From Metallosphaera tengchongensis (lineage in GTDB: Archaea > Thermoproteota > Thermoprotei_A > Sulfolobales > Sulfolobaceae): 64,000 bases of DNA. Positions 1-8,333 of the stretch are shown one piece after another. The position numbers were made by a program, and so were the translations under genes. The stretch is taken from NCBI RefSeq assembly GCF_013343295.1, contig NZ_CP049074.1, positions 2,089,501 through 2,153,500 on the forward strand. The letters run 5' to 3'. The notes beneath the pieces are model-generated. The model was not told the DNA's origin. It did not search any database and saw nothing but the letters and a program-made list of their open reading frames with translations. How positions within the stretch are numbered: position 1 is the first letter of the stretch; every line of letters begins with the position of its first letter.

Positions 1-2
1 TA

Positions 3-26
3 CTGACTGCCCCGCTGCGAGGCGCT
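3..26 (-). repeat. Solo palindromic unit (IS605-end-like), partial
   Basis: On the minus strand this reads as a CCTCGC stem half, a short loop, a GCGGGG half and a terminal GTCAG, the same pattern as the tnpB-element ends elsewhere in the window. No tnpB coding sequence can be seen next to it. It lies at the window edge, so its outer boundary is unknown. Confidence 0.5.
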
Positions 27-564
27 TTAAAGAAAGAGGATAGTGAAATAAAGGGACGCTTTAGGACCACACAGCCCTACTAGAGTGGGGAAGTGAGCAC
101 GATTTAGAATAAAATTGAATTTTATAGAGGTGGACGGGAGTGTCTTTACATGCCTAAAAGGACCAGAAGTCCTAACGCGGATCTCTTAATATCACACCTA
201 CGAGCTTAAGCGCTCGACCTTGTCATACCGAGTCTGTTTCAGACTGACGTGAAGACCCCAATGGAGGGGTTTTGGGCCTCCTGGAGGTTGACGCGAGGCA
301 TCATAGATTTCCTTCACTGTTCCCAATGCTAGCCAAGCCCTTATAGCGCGACGTAATGATACTGAGGATAGACCCGACCTAGTTGAGGCCTCCATAGCGA
401 TAACAGGTGGTTAAAGGGCCTTTAACTTCGGAGGAAAGGCATCACGACCGAGTGGACCAAATCGAGACTAGTGGATATCCATCCCAAGGCTAAGTACTGG
501 GAAGGCTTAGGAGAGACCCTTCCACTCCACTAACGCAAACGTTGCTATTCCAGCACAGATTGAT
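27..564. other. No intact gene; decayed sequence between two palindromic units
   Basis: No convincing reading frame or recognisable domain was found. A 65-codon minus-strand frame (about 198-395) is rich in Arg and Ser, matches nothing I know, and has no TATA box at the usual distance. Since a palindromic unit lies on each side in the same orientation, this may be a heavily decayed IS605-type element on the minus strand. That is only an inference. Confidence 0.35.
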
Positions 565-599
565 GTCAGACTTCCCCGCCATGGCGAGGCTTGTCCTCC
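565..599 (-). repeat. Solo palindromic unit
   Basis: On the minus strand the order is GGACAA, GCCTCGCC, AT, GGCGGGG and AAGTCTGAC. The inner CGCCATGGCG is a perfect palindrome. The left flank GGACAA recurs in other solo copies (21426-21461, 45424-45465, 51931). No tnpB sequence is attached. It lies about 130 bp upstream of the thermopsin-like gene promoter. Confidence 0.65.
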
Positions 600-730
600 C
601 TTACTCACTTTTAATTTCCTATTTTCAACCCTTGAAAGACGACCAAGTCCTTGAGTAGCTCACGTTTACCTTTTAGGTCTCTCCTTCCTGACCACCAACC
701 AATCAGACACATCGACTCCCCCAATGAAAG

Positions 731-740
731 TTTTTAAATC
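731..740 (+). promoter_or_regulatory. TATA box of thermopsin-like gene
   Basis: TTTTTAAATC is centred 25 nt before the ATG at 760. This is the usual spacing for leaderless transcripts in Sulfolobales and is the reason for choosing that ATG over the one at 724, which lies upstream of the box. Confidence 0.65.
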
Positions 741-759
741 CTCGGGCCGAGCAGACCCT

Positions 760-1902
760 ATGAGGTCTCTCCTCCCCCTGCTCTTGCTTTTCCTACTCCT
801 CCCCCTGCCCTCTTCCTCATTTTCGCCCACAAACTACGGCTACGAGTTCGGCTACGTCCCCATGGGGGGCATCCAGACGGTCGTGGTCCTTTACAACATC
901 TCCTTAGCCCTTGGTTCCCCGGACATGTCCGTCCAGCAGAACGTTTGCCTTAACGTCGGAGGGCAGGAAGTGTTTGTGCAGAACGTACTCGAGCCACTGA
1001 GCTTGACCGAGTCCGGATGGCAAACAAGCGTTTACTTCAACGGGGCATACAACGAGACCAACTCCAACCTCCAGGGCCACGTCTTCAACCTCACCACCAC
1101 TTGGTACCAACAGGGCAATTTCACCGTAATCAAGTTCTACCTGTCCAACGGGACCTTTAAGGGGGAGAGGACCTACCTCCTCCCGGGTAAGCTCTTAGAC
1201 GTGGTCTTTTCAGGTTACACCACGGGCACAGTGGTAGGCGGCTTCGGTAACGGCATCACAGCCTACTTGGGCGAGGGCTTCAACGTCTCCATGGAGTCCT
1301 TCTACCTGTTCAACGGCACTTGGTACGTACCTCCCATAGCGTGGAGCGGTTGGGTCAACACTGGTGAAAAGGCCGTTGGTGGCTCAGCTTACTACTACGA
1401 CGGTAAGGTGTGGGTAGTGTTCGGGAACTCCACCTCCCCCCAGTTGCTCTACAACGTCAGCGTCGTGGTGGTAGGTAACCAGGTGTACACTTTCCCCAAG
1501 GATAGCCTGTGGGAGGCTGGGGGGAAATACTTCGTCAACTCAACGGACTACGTAGAGGGGGAGGTCCTTAGGCCCGTGGGTACCAACTACTCCTTTACCT
1601 TGGAGAAGAAGTACCAGGTGGAGTGCTCCTGTGTAATGGACGGGGTTAAGGGTAACGCGTTCTACTTGCCCTCCCCTGAGACTGTGTACGTAAGGGAGGG
1701 AGACAGATGCGTCGCGCTCTACGTGAACTCCAGCAGGGCTCTGGGGAACTCCACTGGAGTTGGCAACACCACCAACAGCGGGGTTGGGGGCGCGGTGCCA
1801 CACTCAGGTACAACTTCCCCAATTGACGTGAGCGTGTGGATATGGTCGGCTTTAGTAGTAGCCGCCGTTATTGCAGTGTACTTCCTGATGAGGAAGCGGT
1901 GA
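760..1902 (+). CDS. Thermopsin-like (peptidase A5) secreted, membrane-anchored protein
   Basis: Predicted extracellular protein of 380 aa. It starts with a very hydrophobic signal peptide (residues 1-20, leucine-rich) and ends with a transmembrane helix followed by a basic MRKR tail, so it is probably anchored outside the cell by its C-terminus. About fourteen N-x-S/T sequons suggest heavy N-glycosylation. The central stretch with GGFGNG, a FNGTWYVP segment and then VNTGE resembles the conserved core of thermopsins, acid proteases of Sulfolobales, but the family has few diagnostic residues and a non-peptidase surface protein cannot be excluded. The start at 760 follows from the TATA box. Codons are GC-rich compared with the AT-rich genes downstream. 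It is a single gene with no operon partner. A palindromic unit lies about 95 bp after the stop codon. Confidence 0.6.
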   Translation: MRSLLPLLLLFLLLPLPSSSFSPTNYGYEFGYVPMGGIQTVVVLYNISLALGSPDMSVQQNVCLNVGGQEVFVQNVLEPLSLTESGWQTSVYFNGAYNETNSNLQGHVFNLTTTWYQQGNFTVIKFYLSNGTFKGERTYLLPGKLLDVVFSGYTTGTVVGGFGNGITAYLGEGFNVSMESFYLFNGTWYVPPIAWSGWVNTGEKAVGGSAYYYDGKVWVVFGNSTSPQLLYNVSVVVVGNQVYTFPKDSLWEAGGKYFVNSTDYVEGEVLRPVGTNYSFTLEKKYQVECSCVMDGVKGNAFYLPSPETVYVREGDRCVALYVNSSRALGNSTGVGNTTNSGVGGAVPHSGTTSPIDVSVWIWSALVVAAVIAVYFLMRKR

Positions 1903-1998
1903 TTCTTGGTGTGGACAGCGTTTTCACACGCGAGGGCTTAGAGGTCCTTTCAATGGTGGAGAAATCTACTCTAGAGTGGAATGTGATAAAAGAACGGC

Positions 1999-2031
1999 AA
2001 ACCTCGTCCTTTAGGGCGGGGAGGAAGTCAG
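1999..2031 (+). repeat. Solo palindromic unit upstream of vapB-like gene
   Basis: Order: GGCAAACC, TCGTCC, TTTA, GGGCGGGGAGG, AAGTCAG. The stem pairs GTCC/TTAGGGC imperfectly and the unit ends in GTCAG. No tnpB sequence is attached. It lies about 50 bp before the TATA box of the antitoxin gene. Confidence 0.65.
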
Positions 2032-2080
2032 AAAAGAAAACCCCCGAAAAGACGAGGCCCTCTTCTGTTAGATCGAAAAT

Positions 2081-2090
2081 TTTTATACAT
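2081..2090 (+). promoter_or_regulatory. TATA box of vapB-like gene
   Basis: TTTTATACAT is centred about 24 nt before the ATG at 2109. It is followed by the alternating run ACATACGTAGATACGTAT, which could be an operator for an RHH-type autoregulator (inference). Confidence 0.6.
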
Positions 2091-2108
2091 ACATACGTAG
2101 ATACGTAT

Positions 2109-2375
2109 ATGAAGGTTAAAGTAACGTTATCAATAGACAGTGAGATCTTAAAGAGGGCTAAAGAGATAGCTGTAGAGAGGAATACAACGTTAAGCGACAT
2201 GTTCGAACAGGCCATATCGGAACTTGATGCGTTATCAGCTATTAATTCACTGATGAAAGGTCTGGGCCTGACGCCAAGGTTAATATCATTTGAGGAAATT
2301 TCGAAAAATAAACTAGACCTGAAAGCTAATAGTCTAGTCAGGGAAATGAGAGATGAGCGTCTATCTGGACACTAG
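2109..2375 (+). CDS. vapB: Ribbon-helix-helix antitoxin, VapB-like
   Basis: An 88-aa protein. The N-terminal MKVKVTLSID strand followed by two helices (about residues 12-45) fits a ribbon-helix-helix DNA-binding antitoxin. The charged C-terminal half would wrap the toxin. The frame is open far upstream, but the ATG at 2109 is the only one with a well-placed TATA box. The gene overlaps the PIN-domain gene by 23 bp, which is typical of vapBC pairs, where VapB neutralises the toxin and represses the operon. Here the toxin is truncated, so the antitoxin may be an orphan. A decayed paralogue is seen near 49325-49440. The gene is AT-rich relative to the preceding one. Confidence 0.6.
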   Translation: MKVKVTLSIDSEILKRAKEIAVERNTTLSDMFEQAISELDALSAINSLMKGLGLTPRLISFEEISKNKLDLKANSLVREMRDERLSGH

Positions 2376-2680
2376 TGCAATAATTAAAAGATATTTCGCT
2401 GAGGAAAATAGCGATAAATTGAATGAAATTTTTGAGGGGGCGTGGCTGGGCAAGATAAAGGTCTCCTTCTCTACTTATAATGTAGGAGAAGTGGTCGGAG
2501 TAGTTGAAAGGCTTAAAAATTCATGGAGAGTCGATGAAAAGGTAATGAAAGACGTCCTAGACAAGTTCTTCAATAAGATACTACACTTATTAAGGCTTGG
2601 GACTTTAACGCTGGTCCCGATCTACACTAAGGTTATCTTTAAATCGATACCAATACTAGTAAATACAAAAGTAGGGAAAG
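2353..2680 (+). pseudogene. vapC: VapC-like PIN-domain toxin, 3' truncated
   Basis: The frame begins MSVYLDTSAIIKRYF, the PIN-domain start with metal-binding D6, and E46 lies in a NVGEVV context. PIN toxins are about 130 aa with further acidic residues near the C-terminus. Here the native reading ends around residue 105, where the left end of a tnpB element begins at about 2668, so the last codons (to 2706) are transposon-derived. The third and fourth catalytic acids are missing, so ribonuclease activity is unlikely. Confidence 0.65.
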
Positions 2681-2702
2681 CCTCGCCCTTTAGGGCGGTG
2701 AT
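2668..2702 (+). repeat. Left-end hairpin of tnpB element B1
   Basis: Order: AAAAGTAGGGAAAG, CCTCGCCC, TTTA, GGGCGG. It is followed at once by a TATA-like GTATATAAACC. The same arrangement (TAGGGAAAGCCTC, then a TATA box) is seen on the minus strand at 19655-19690 before another tnpB relic, which identifies it as the element's left end. It cut off the VapC C-terminus. Confidence 0.6.
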
Positions 2703-2819
2703 GTGAAAAGTATATAAACCGCTTTTCTCTCCCTCTTCATTATGAACAGAAGGGGGTAAAAGGAGTGGGAAAGAAATCAGAGCCACCCTCTCTATGAAGA
2801 TTTCCCCCACCGCTCCTCT

Positions 2820-3869
2820 GCTTTCCCTTGTCTCAAACTATGAGAGAGGTCTACGTTTCGTTTTAGGTTGGTCAAGGGAGAACAGGCCAAAAAGTTGTTA
2901 AAAGACATACAAAGGTGCTTACGAGACTCTGAGAGAGGAGTTGAACCTACCTCCAAGTTAACTATGGACAGGTTTAGAGATGGCATAGCGGAGTACAAGT
3001 CTGGTTGAAGAACCCTAAACGTGGTAGGCCTAGTGTATGCAAGGCCTCTGTCTGGTTAACGCCAGTACGGTCATATTCTATTGACTTCGACGAGATGGTC
3101 GCGAGGATAGCAGGAGTCGGTAAGTTACTAATACTAGGCTAACCGAGGGACCTGTCTAGGTACAAGGATTGGAAAGTGAGGGAGGTTAAGCTGTTGCCGA
3201 GGGACGGAAAAGCGTTTCTGAAGGTCTCCCTTCTTAACGAGTGGAAAGAACCATGAGCTAAGGATCAAGTAGCTGTAGACGTAAACATAGCTGAGGTAGT
3301 TGTTAGCAAAGATAACGATAAGCACGTCGGTGTCCCGACCCGTTTAGGTGACGCCCATCACTACAAGTCGCCAGTTGAGTGACCACAGAGGAAGTATGAG
3401 AGGAGGTGGAGGGAGAATAGGATCCTTAGCAGGATAAGGTCGTACCATAAAAAGGCTGGGAAAATCTTGGAGGACTCAGCAAGGAAGGTCGGGAAGTGGG
3501 TCGTAAAGGTCGCCAACTCGCTTAACACTTCTGTCATCTTCTTAGACGACTTTAACGACCTCATCAAGGTGAAGGACCTACCATCTAAGTTCAGGGATAA
3601 ACTCTACCTCATGCATTACCGTAGGCTCCAGTACTGGGTTGAGTCGCAAGCTAAAAAAACACGGACTAAAGGTAGTCTACGTAGACCCCCACTACTCCTC
3701 TACTTCATGTCCTAAATGCGGTAAAGAGATGGAGGAAGTAGGACATAGGTACTTCCGCTGTCAGTGTGGTTATGAGGACGACTGCGACGTCATCTCAGTC
3801 ATGAACTTATATGGAGTCCTCTTCCCTCTCGACTGCCCCCACATGAGAGATATAGCCCCGAGCCGATGA
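2820..3869 (+). pseudogene. tnpB: tnpB relic, type B (IS605/OrfB family)
   Basis: Decayed TnpB nuclease gene with several stops and frameshifts. Recognisable pieces in order: an N-terminal part near 2860-3000 (EQAKKLLKDIQRC-like), a middle part near 3200-3370 ending in the conserved DAHHYKS, a helical part at 3400-3640, and a zinc finger near 3700-3790 with CPKCGKEM and RYFRCQCGYE, then VISVMNLYG. TnpB is an RNA-guided endonuclease of IS200/IS605 and IS607 elements. This copy cannot encode a full protein. No transposase (TnpA) accompanies it. Similar relics occur at 18490-19600, 49720-50257 and 57236-57932. Confidence 0.75.
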
Positions 3870-3875
3870 GGGGAA

Positions 3876-3903
3876 CCCTCGCCATGGCAGGGAGGAAGTC
3901 AGT
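3876..3903 (+). repeat. Right-end hairpin of tnpB element B1
   Basis: Order: CCCTCGCC, AT, GGCAGGGAGG, AAGTCAG. It follows the tnpB stop codon by a few bases, as expected for the right end of IS605-type elements, where the 3' part of the guide RNA scaffold is encoded. Confidence 0.65.
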
Positions 3904-4006
3904 GTCTACAAGTTGAAAATTGAATCATAGTGATAATTAATGCATATTAATCAAAATATAGTGTTAATTTCTTGCTGTAAAGGCAAAAAGGCAGAAAGTA
4001 TTTCTT

Positions 4007-5647
4007 TCAACAAGTCTGTAATTTTTCCATCTTGTCTACGAACTCCTCTAGAGGTAGCAATGATATTTTGTTGCCTTCACACACTGCAGGTATAAATATT
4101 CTGAGCTTATTATATATTTTATACTTCCCTATTATACCATTCAAATCCAACAGGGCTGGTAAAGGTCTTAAGACTACCCACACCTCATTTGAACATTGCT
4201 CATACTTATTATATGCCTCATCTATCTCGTCTCTAGGCATTTTACCCATGCTCGCCTTAACGTCTACTCCAATTACCTTGCCGTTTTTGTCGTTAAAGTA
4301 GATATCAGGCACTCCACAGTCATGGACCTTTTGTTCCATGTGTATAGAATTAGGGTCTATCTTTAGGTTTTCTAATAAGTGCTTTATCACCACTGGCTTC
4401 ATCTTTCTGTGGTACTCGCCCTCCTGTCCACCTGATGGTGATGACTTATCTAAGTTAGGGTAATTTAATGTGAGCCAGTTTTGCGCATCGTCAAGTATTG
4501 TCGTAAAAGGACTCTTAAAGTTTGCTGGAGCATCATATGACGGGAAGTCAAGCTGTAACCCTGAAGCACCAAAAGCTAGCTTCTGTATCACGTCTTTGTT
4601 AACCTTATAAGTGGAAACTAACTTATGTCTGATCATGTTTGAAAGGTGCTTCAGTACGTCCTCGTCAACAAATATTCTGTTTGGTTTTCCACCTATGTTT
4701 ATTAGATACTGACTGTAGAAACAAGATGGAACTATTTGTATTGAGAATTGATAACCCATAATCTTCGTGAGTAAGTTCTCAATCTGATTAATCAGTTCTT
4801 TACGGTCCTTTACATCGCAGAGAGACTTGTCTACTTTGAACACTCCTGCACTCCCCAATAACGGTATGCTACTCGGGTTTTTCGTAGATATCTCTTGCGG
4901 TTCTACCTTAAATCCGTTGATGAGTGCTATTTCCGTTCCTAAACTTACCAGGGAGTCCTCTATTTTAGGCTTCATTTCGTCATACACAACAATGTTCACT
5001 CCAGAGGCTTTTAACAGGCTTGAGAACTGACTAAGGAAGTCATCGTAGACAGAGCTCTTGATGTAAATGTTCGTCTTTGGCTGGGGAGAGGAAACACTTA
5101 CTTGAAGGTTGGATTGAGTAGCAATTTCTTCCGAGGGCGTAAACTCCAAAGTGTACTTTTCCCTAACTTCGAGGTAGACCTCAGCATCGAGGGGGTTGAG
5201 TATAACTTGTGACGTTGTTGGGAACTGTAAAGGCTGTATCATTTCTACGTTCTTGCTAACTTTAGCTGTTAAGTAGTCTTTTAAGTCAAGCTGTAAGACT
5301 GTTACAGAGAGTGGAGAGGGGAAGTAAAGGGGTGTTATAGCTGTAGTATGCCCCTGCGAGGTAACTGAGGCTGTCAAGTAGTTATCAGTGTGTTGGCTTG
5401 AGACGCCTACTACTGGAGGGCCAGGGAACAACAGGGTTTTGATCACAGTCTTCCTCAACCGGGATTTGGGCTCCTCAACGTTAGCTGGGGCTTTCATTAT
5501 AGATGGCGGAGGAGACATAACGCTTCTGTTTTCAACCTTAATTTGAGGGGGAGTCTCCACTATATCCTCGACGTCCCCCTTAGCCTCAGTGTAATAGCTT
5601 CTACTTTCCTCAGCGGTTAAGTTTTTCTTCTCCTCTTTCTTTTCCAC
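4007..5647 (-). CDS. Unknown protein with C-terminal PD-(D/E)XK-like nuclease motif
   Basis: A 546-aa protein, second gene of a two-gene operon. I do not recognise the family. The first ~65 residues are charged and Pro-rich, probably disordered. Residues ~70-400 show no known motif. Near the C-terminus are E438, then GVPDI (P447, D448), 13 residues, then GVDVKAS (D462-V463-K464), which is the signature spacing of PD-(D/E)XK restriction-like nucleases. A strand-rich tail follows (EVWVVLRPL). The motif also occurs in Holliday-junction resolvases and in defence nucleases. The gene starts 12 bp after the upstream stop codon, with GGTGAT as a possible Shine-Dalgarno site. It is AT-rich and flanked on both sides by tnpB relics, consistent with acquisition. 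A cytoplasmic DNA-acting role is inferred, not shown. Confidence 0.55.
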   Translation of the reverse strand: MEKKEEKKNLTAEESRSYYTEAKGDVEDIVETPPQIKVENRSVMSPPPSIMKAPANVEEPKSRLRKTVIKTLLFPGPPVVGVSSQHTDNYLTASVTSQGHTTAITPLYFPSPLSVTVLQLDLKDYLTAKVSKNVEMIQPLQFPTTSQVILNPLDAEVYLEVREKYTLEFTPSEEIATQSNLQVSVSSPQPKTNIYIKSSVYDDFLSQFSSLLKASGVNIVVYDEMKPKIEDSLVSLGTEIALINGFKVEPQEISTKNPSSIPLLGSAGVFKVDKSLCDVKDRKELINQIENLLTKIMGYQFSIQIVPSCFYSQYLINIGGKPNRIFVDEDVLKHLSNMIRHKLVSTYKVNKDVIQKLAFGASGLQLDFPSYDAPANFKSPFTTILDDAQNWLTLNYPNLDKSSPSGGQEGEYHRKMKPVVIKHLLENLKIDPNSIHMEQKVHDCGVPDIYFNDKNGKVIGVDVKASMGKMPRDEIDEAYNKYEQCSNEVWVVLRPLPALLDLNGIIGKYKIYNKLRIFIPAVCEGNKISLLPLEEFVDKMEKLQTC

Positions 5648-5659
5648 TATATCATCACC

Positions 5660-6814
5660 TTACGTATTGACTTCACGTTTTGGCCTTAACCATACTACAT
5701 AGTCACTGTATTTTTCGATTTCTAGATCATAATAGAGTAAGAGGGGGATTGAAAACTCTTCAAACATTTCTATAAGGGCGTATTCCCTACTTCTATATTT
5801 ATAATAGCCAGGGCTATAGGTGTTATCACACGTTACTGTTGATGGGAGATTTGATATTGGTATTACACATTTAATTGAGCCCCACCAAGAGAAATCTAGT
5901 ACTTCGCCCAAAGTCGTTGACGTAAGGTAGCTACTGAGTAAAGACTTGTAGTCGCTCGCTATATCTCGATCCATCCTTATAAATTCTGGTTTAAATTTGT
6001 GTAAAAAGTCGTACACCATTTTTTCAAGCTCAGTAATGTAGCGACCTAAAGAGTTATTTGCGTACCCAAAAATTGCATATTTTTCATCTCTTAAGAAGTC
6101 CGCTAGACGAACTACCCCGAACCTCCTGAAAACCCTATCCCTGACGTTCTCGTTATTAAGCTTACCGTAAGCCTCTAAAAACGCCTTAAACGTGTCGCCA
6201 GTTAGGGAAGTTATAAAGAATGTCCTTGGATTATAGACCGACGAAAAGTTAACCAAAGACTCAAATAGCTCTTTAAATGTATTTAAAACTCTATCTAAAT
6301 CACCTAGGGAAACGTTTTCTACTTCCCTAGATGGAGTGAAGCCACTAGAGATTATGGTTCTCCTAGCCAAATCGTTCATATCTTTAACGTAATCTCTTAT
6401 TGATTTATGAGAAGATCCCACCTTAATTGGTTCCGTTACCATTAGCCTAATGGAAATTGGAGTATTTAGCTGAAGGGATTGTAGATAAGCATTATAATCC
6501 ATTCTTAAGCCAAAAATATCAGCATAAAACTCTGCACTACTGTTTCTTGTGTAGGCAAAGGACCCATCTTCTTCTCTTATAACTCCCCCTAGAAGTATCC
6601 TCTTCAGATTACCGTCTAGCTTATCATAAGTTGAGTTAGCATACCTCTCAGCCTGCTGAAATAAGTTGAGGACCTTTGACGTGACGTTATAAACCCTCAT
6701 TATGTCCTCTCTTATATATCGATCCCAAGTTTCGGGCGAGGCATAGTCTATGTCAACTAGGTCAGCACACATATTTACAATATTTTGTTTAGAATATAAA
6801 AATCTTTCGATCAA
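5660..6814 (-). CDS. Unknown 384-aa protein, first gene of operon with nuclease-like partner
   Basis: The 384-aa product matches no family I can name. It is soluble, with no signal peptide or membrane helix, rich in Tyr, Arg and Asp, and appears mostly helical from residue 40 to 300. The tail has a hydrophobic segment (SIPLLLYYDLEIEKY). A TATA-like TTTTTAAAA on the minus strand lies about 30 nt before the ATG, and a 12-bp gap to the next gene indicates co-transcription with the PD-(D/E)XK-like protein. Two genes of this size, alone between transposon relics, would suit a defence or mobile-element module, but there is no direct evidence. Could also be a plasmid- or virus-derived pair. Confidence 0.5.
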   Translation of the reverse strand: MIERFLYSKQNIVNMCADLVDIDYASPETWDRYIREDIMRVYNVTSKVLNLFQQAERYANSTYDKLDGNLKRILLGGVIREEDGSFAYTRNSSAEFYADIFGLRMDYNAYLQSLQLNTPISIRLMVTEPIKVGSSHKSIRDYVKDMNDLARRTIISSGFTPSREVENVSLGDLDRVLNTFKELFESLVNFSSVYNPRTFFITSLTGDTFKAFLEAYGKLNNENVRDRVFRRFGVVRLADFLRDEKYAIFGYANNSLGRYITELEKMVYDFLHKFKPEFIRMDRDIASDYKSLLSSYLTSTTLGEVLDFSWWGSIKCVIPISNLPSTVTCDNTYSPGYYKYRSREYALIEMFEEFSIPLLLYYDLEIEKYSDYVVWLRPKREVNT

Positions 6815-7025
6815 CTTGGTGCGAATTACTAGATAACAGTTTTTAAAAATGTTTTAAATATACAATTACTTTGTTTATATCGTAATAATAAGTCGGTTCA
6901 GATCACTCGAGTGTAGAGGAGAGATCAATCCCTCTGAATTTTAGAGTTTTCTCACTTGTAAGAGGCTACAAGTAATCATTGTCTAGAGTTTTGTAACGAG
7001 TGCATTATCATAAAAAACAGAGTGA

Positions 7026-7062
7026 GGAAAGCCTAACCTTTCAAGGCTGAATGGAGGTCAGT
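7026..7062 (+). repeat. Degenerate palindromic unit
   Basis: Order: GGAAAGCCT, AACCTTTCAAGGC, TGAATGGAGGTCAG. The stem is imperfect but the GGAGGTCAG end and the AAAGCCT start match the other units. It may be a decayed solo copy or the left end of the tnpB relic beginning about 500 bp downstream. Confidence 0.45.
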
Positions 7063-7194
7063 CCGCCAATCTCTAAATCATATTTTAGATAATTTATTGT
7101 CGTAGGAATTCTATGATAATTTTCTCATTAATCTAATAAGTGGGGAAAAATAGATTCGTTTAACTGGCTCCTTAACTTTTGTCCTATAGAATAC

Positions 7195-7359
7195 ATGATC
7201 GTTAATCTCTACGTCCGAGTTGATGGCTCAATTGTGAAAGTTAAATGTGAGAGAGTTGATAGTGTAAGGGATATCCTAGAAAGGTTTAAAGATAATAGCA
7301 TTGTCGAGGCTTGTAGCGAAGAGACATTAAAACCAATGTCAATATATCAAGTTACTTGA
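7195..7359 (+). CDS. Possible small protein, 54 aa, unknown
   Basis: An uninterrupted ATG-to-TGA frame that reads MIVNLYVRVDGSIVKVKCERV and then a charged helix (RDILERFKDN). It has a beta-beta-alpha look and codon use like that of neighbouring AT-rich genes. No clear TATA box was seen. It could be the remnant of a longer gene rather than a working one. Confidence 0.3.
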   Translation: MIVNLYVRVDGSIVKVKCERVDSVRDILERFKDNSIVEACSEETLKPMSIYQVT

Positions 7360-7539
7360 ACTCAGGCCCGTACTATATTGATAACATACTAAATCGATGT
7401 AAGATATGCCTTTCGCTTGATTTCTAGCAACTTTTTTCATTTACTAATATTTGAAAGTTCTTTTCTTCAGCCTCCTTCATCAAGCTCTCTAAAATCTCAC
7501 CGTCTCTGTGACTAAAGGAAGTGCTTTTACCGGTAAGTT

Positions 7540-8286
7540 AGGCAAGACCGCTATGAAATTGACGAAGAGAAACGTGTGCTCGTCCTTAAGGACTGGAAGA
7601 TGGAGATACCGTTTGCGGGGAGGTTAAGGTGGTCTGTACAAGGTAGGCTAGAGGGTACACATAGACGACAAGTCCTACGCACATATACCGGTCGACGTAG
7701 GTAGGGTTACTACAAAGAAGTCTGGTAAGCCCACGACGGAGTCCCTCATATTCCACGGTGAGAGGGATAAGATACAGATAGAGACACCTAAAGATAACAG
7801 AGTAGCTTCAATTGACTTAGGTATAAACATGTTAGCAACTGTTACCGTAGACGAGGGTGTTGTTCTGTTTTACCGTGGTCCTACCGTAAAGGCGGACTAT
7901 TTCTACTTCCAAAAGGAGGTTGCAGGGCTAGACAGACTAGAGGCTGAGGCAGAGAAAGTCCAGACTGAAGCTAGGGAGGAAGTGTTGAGAGAAAGGGAAG
8001 GACTATTTAAGAAACTAGCTCACTTCAAACATTGGGTATAATACTTCAAGGGTCTATGCCTTTTATAACGTTGTCGTTGAGAGGAAGCCTTAGGGGAGCA
8101 GTTAATTGTCCTTTAGGTCACAAGCTCCACAGTGACGTTAACGGAGCTTTAAACATGATGAAACTGGGGATAAAGAAAGTCATTAACATACTGAAAAAAT
8201 CTCTCTCTTTTCTTGTAACGCCGAACGGAGTAATTGCCATAAAGGGGAGTAACACCTTAGACCTCGGTGGAACCCTCGCCCCTTAG
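7540..8286 (+). pseudogene. tnpB: tnpB relic, type A, with internal deletion
   Basis: Decayed TnpB. The part at 7540-7800 carries the region before the RuvC-like core. At 7805-8037 the frame reads ASIDLGINMLATVTVDEG, containing the first RuvC-type aspartate, and then a Glu/Lys coiled segment. It then jumps to a C-terminal zinc-finger region (NCPLGHKLHSDVNGALN) at 8100-8160, so the central catalytic part is deleted. Copies of the same type, also decayed, are at 9700-10760 and 41203-42562 on the minus strand. The element end follows directly. Confidence 0.7.
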
Positions 8287-8303
8287 GGTGGGAAGGAGGT
8301 CAG
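8272..8303 (+). repeat. Right-end hairpin of tnpB element A1
   Basis: Order: ACCCTCGCCCC, TTA, GGGTGGGAAGG, AGGTCAG. It lies immediately before the TATA-like sequence of the endoglucanase gene. The preceding CACCTTAGACCTCGGTGGA also precedes the hairpin at 63818, so that copy is a solo right end of the same element type. Confidence 0.65.
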
Positions 8304-8304
8304 A

Positions 8305-8311
8305 CTTATTA
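8305..8311 (+). promoter_or_regulatory. Probable TATA box of endoglucanase gene
   Basis: CTTATTA is centred 26 nt before the GTG start at 8334. It directly abuts the GTCAG end of the transposon hairpin, so the region upstream of the core promoter is transposon-derived. Confidence 0.5.
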
Positions 8312-8333
8312 CACCTGGGGGTAACAGTATATC

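Noticed and set aside
904-1803. Minus-strand open frames inside the thermopsin-like gene
   Set aside because: Antisense shadows of a GC-rich gene, without a promoter.
2622-3325. Short minus-strand frames over tnpB element B1
   Set aside because: They run opposite to a recognisable decayed tnpB and contain no domain.
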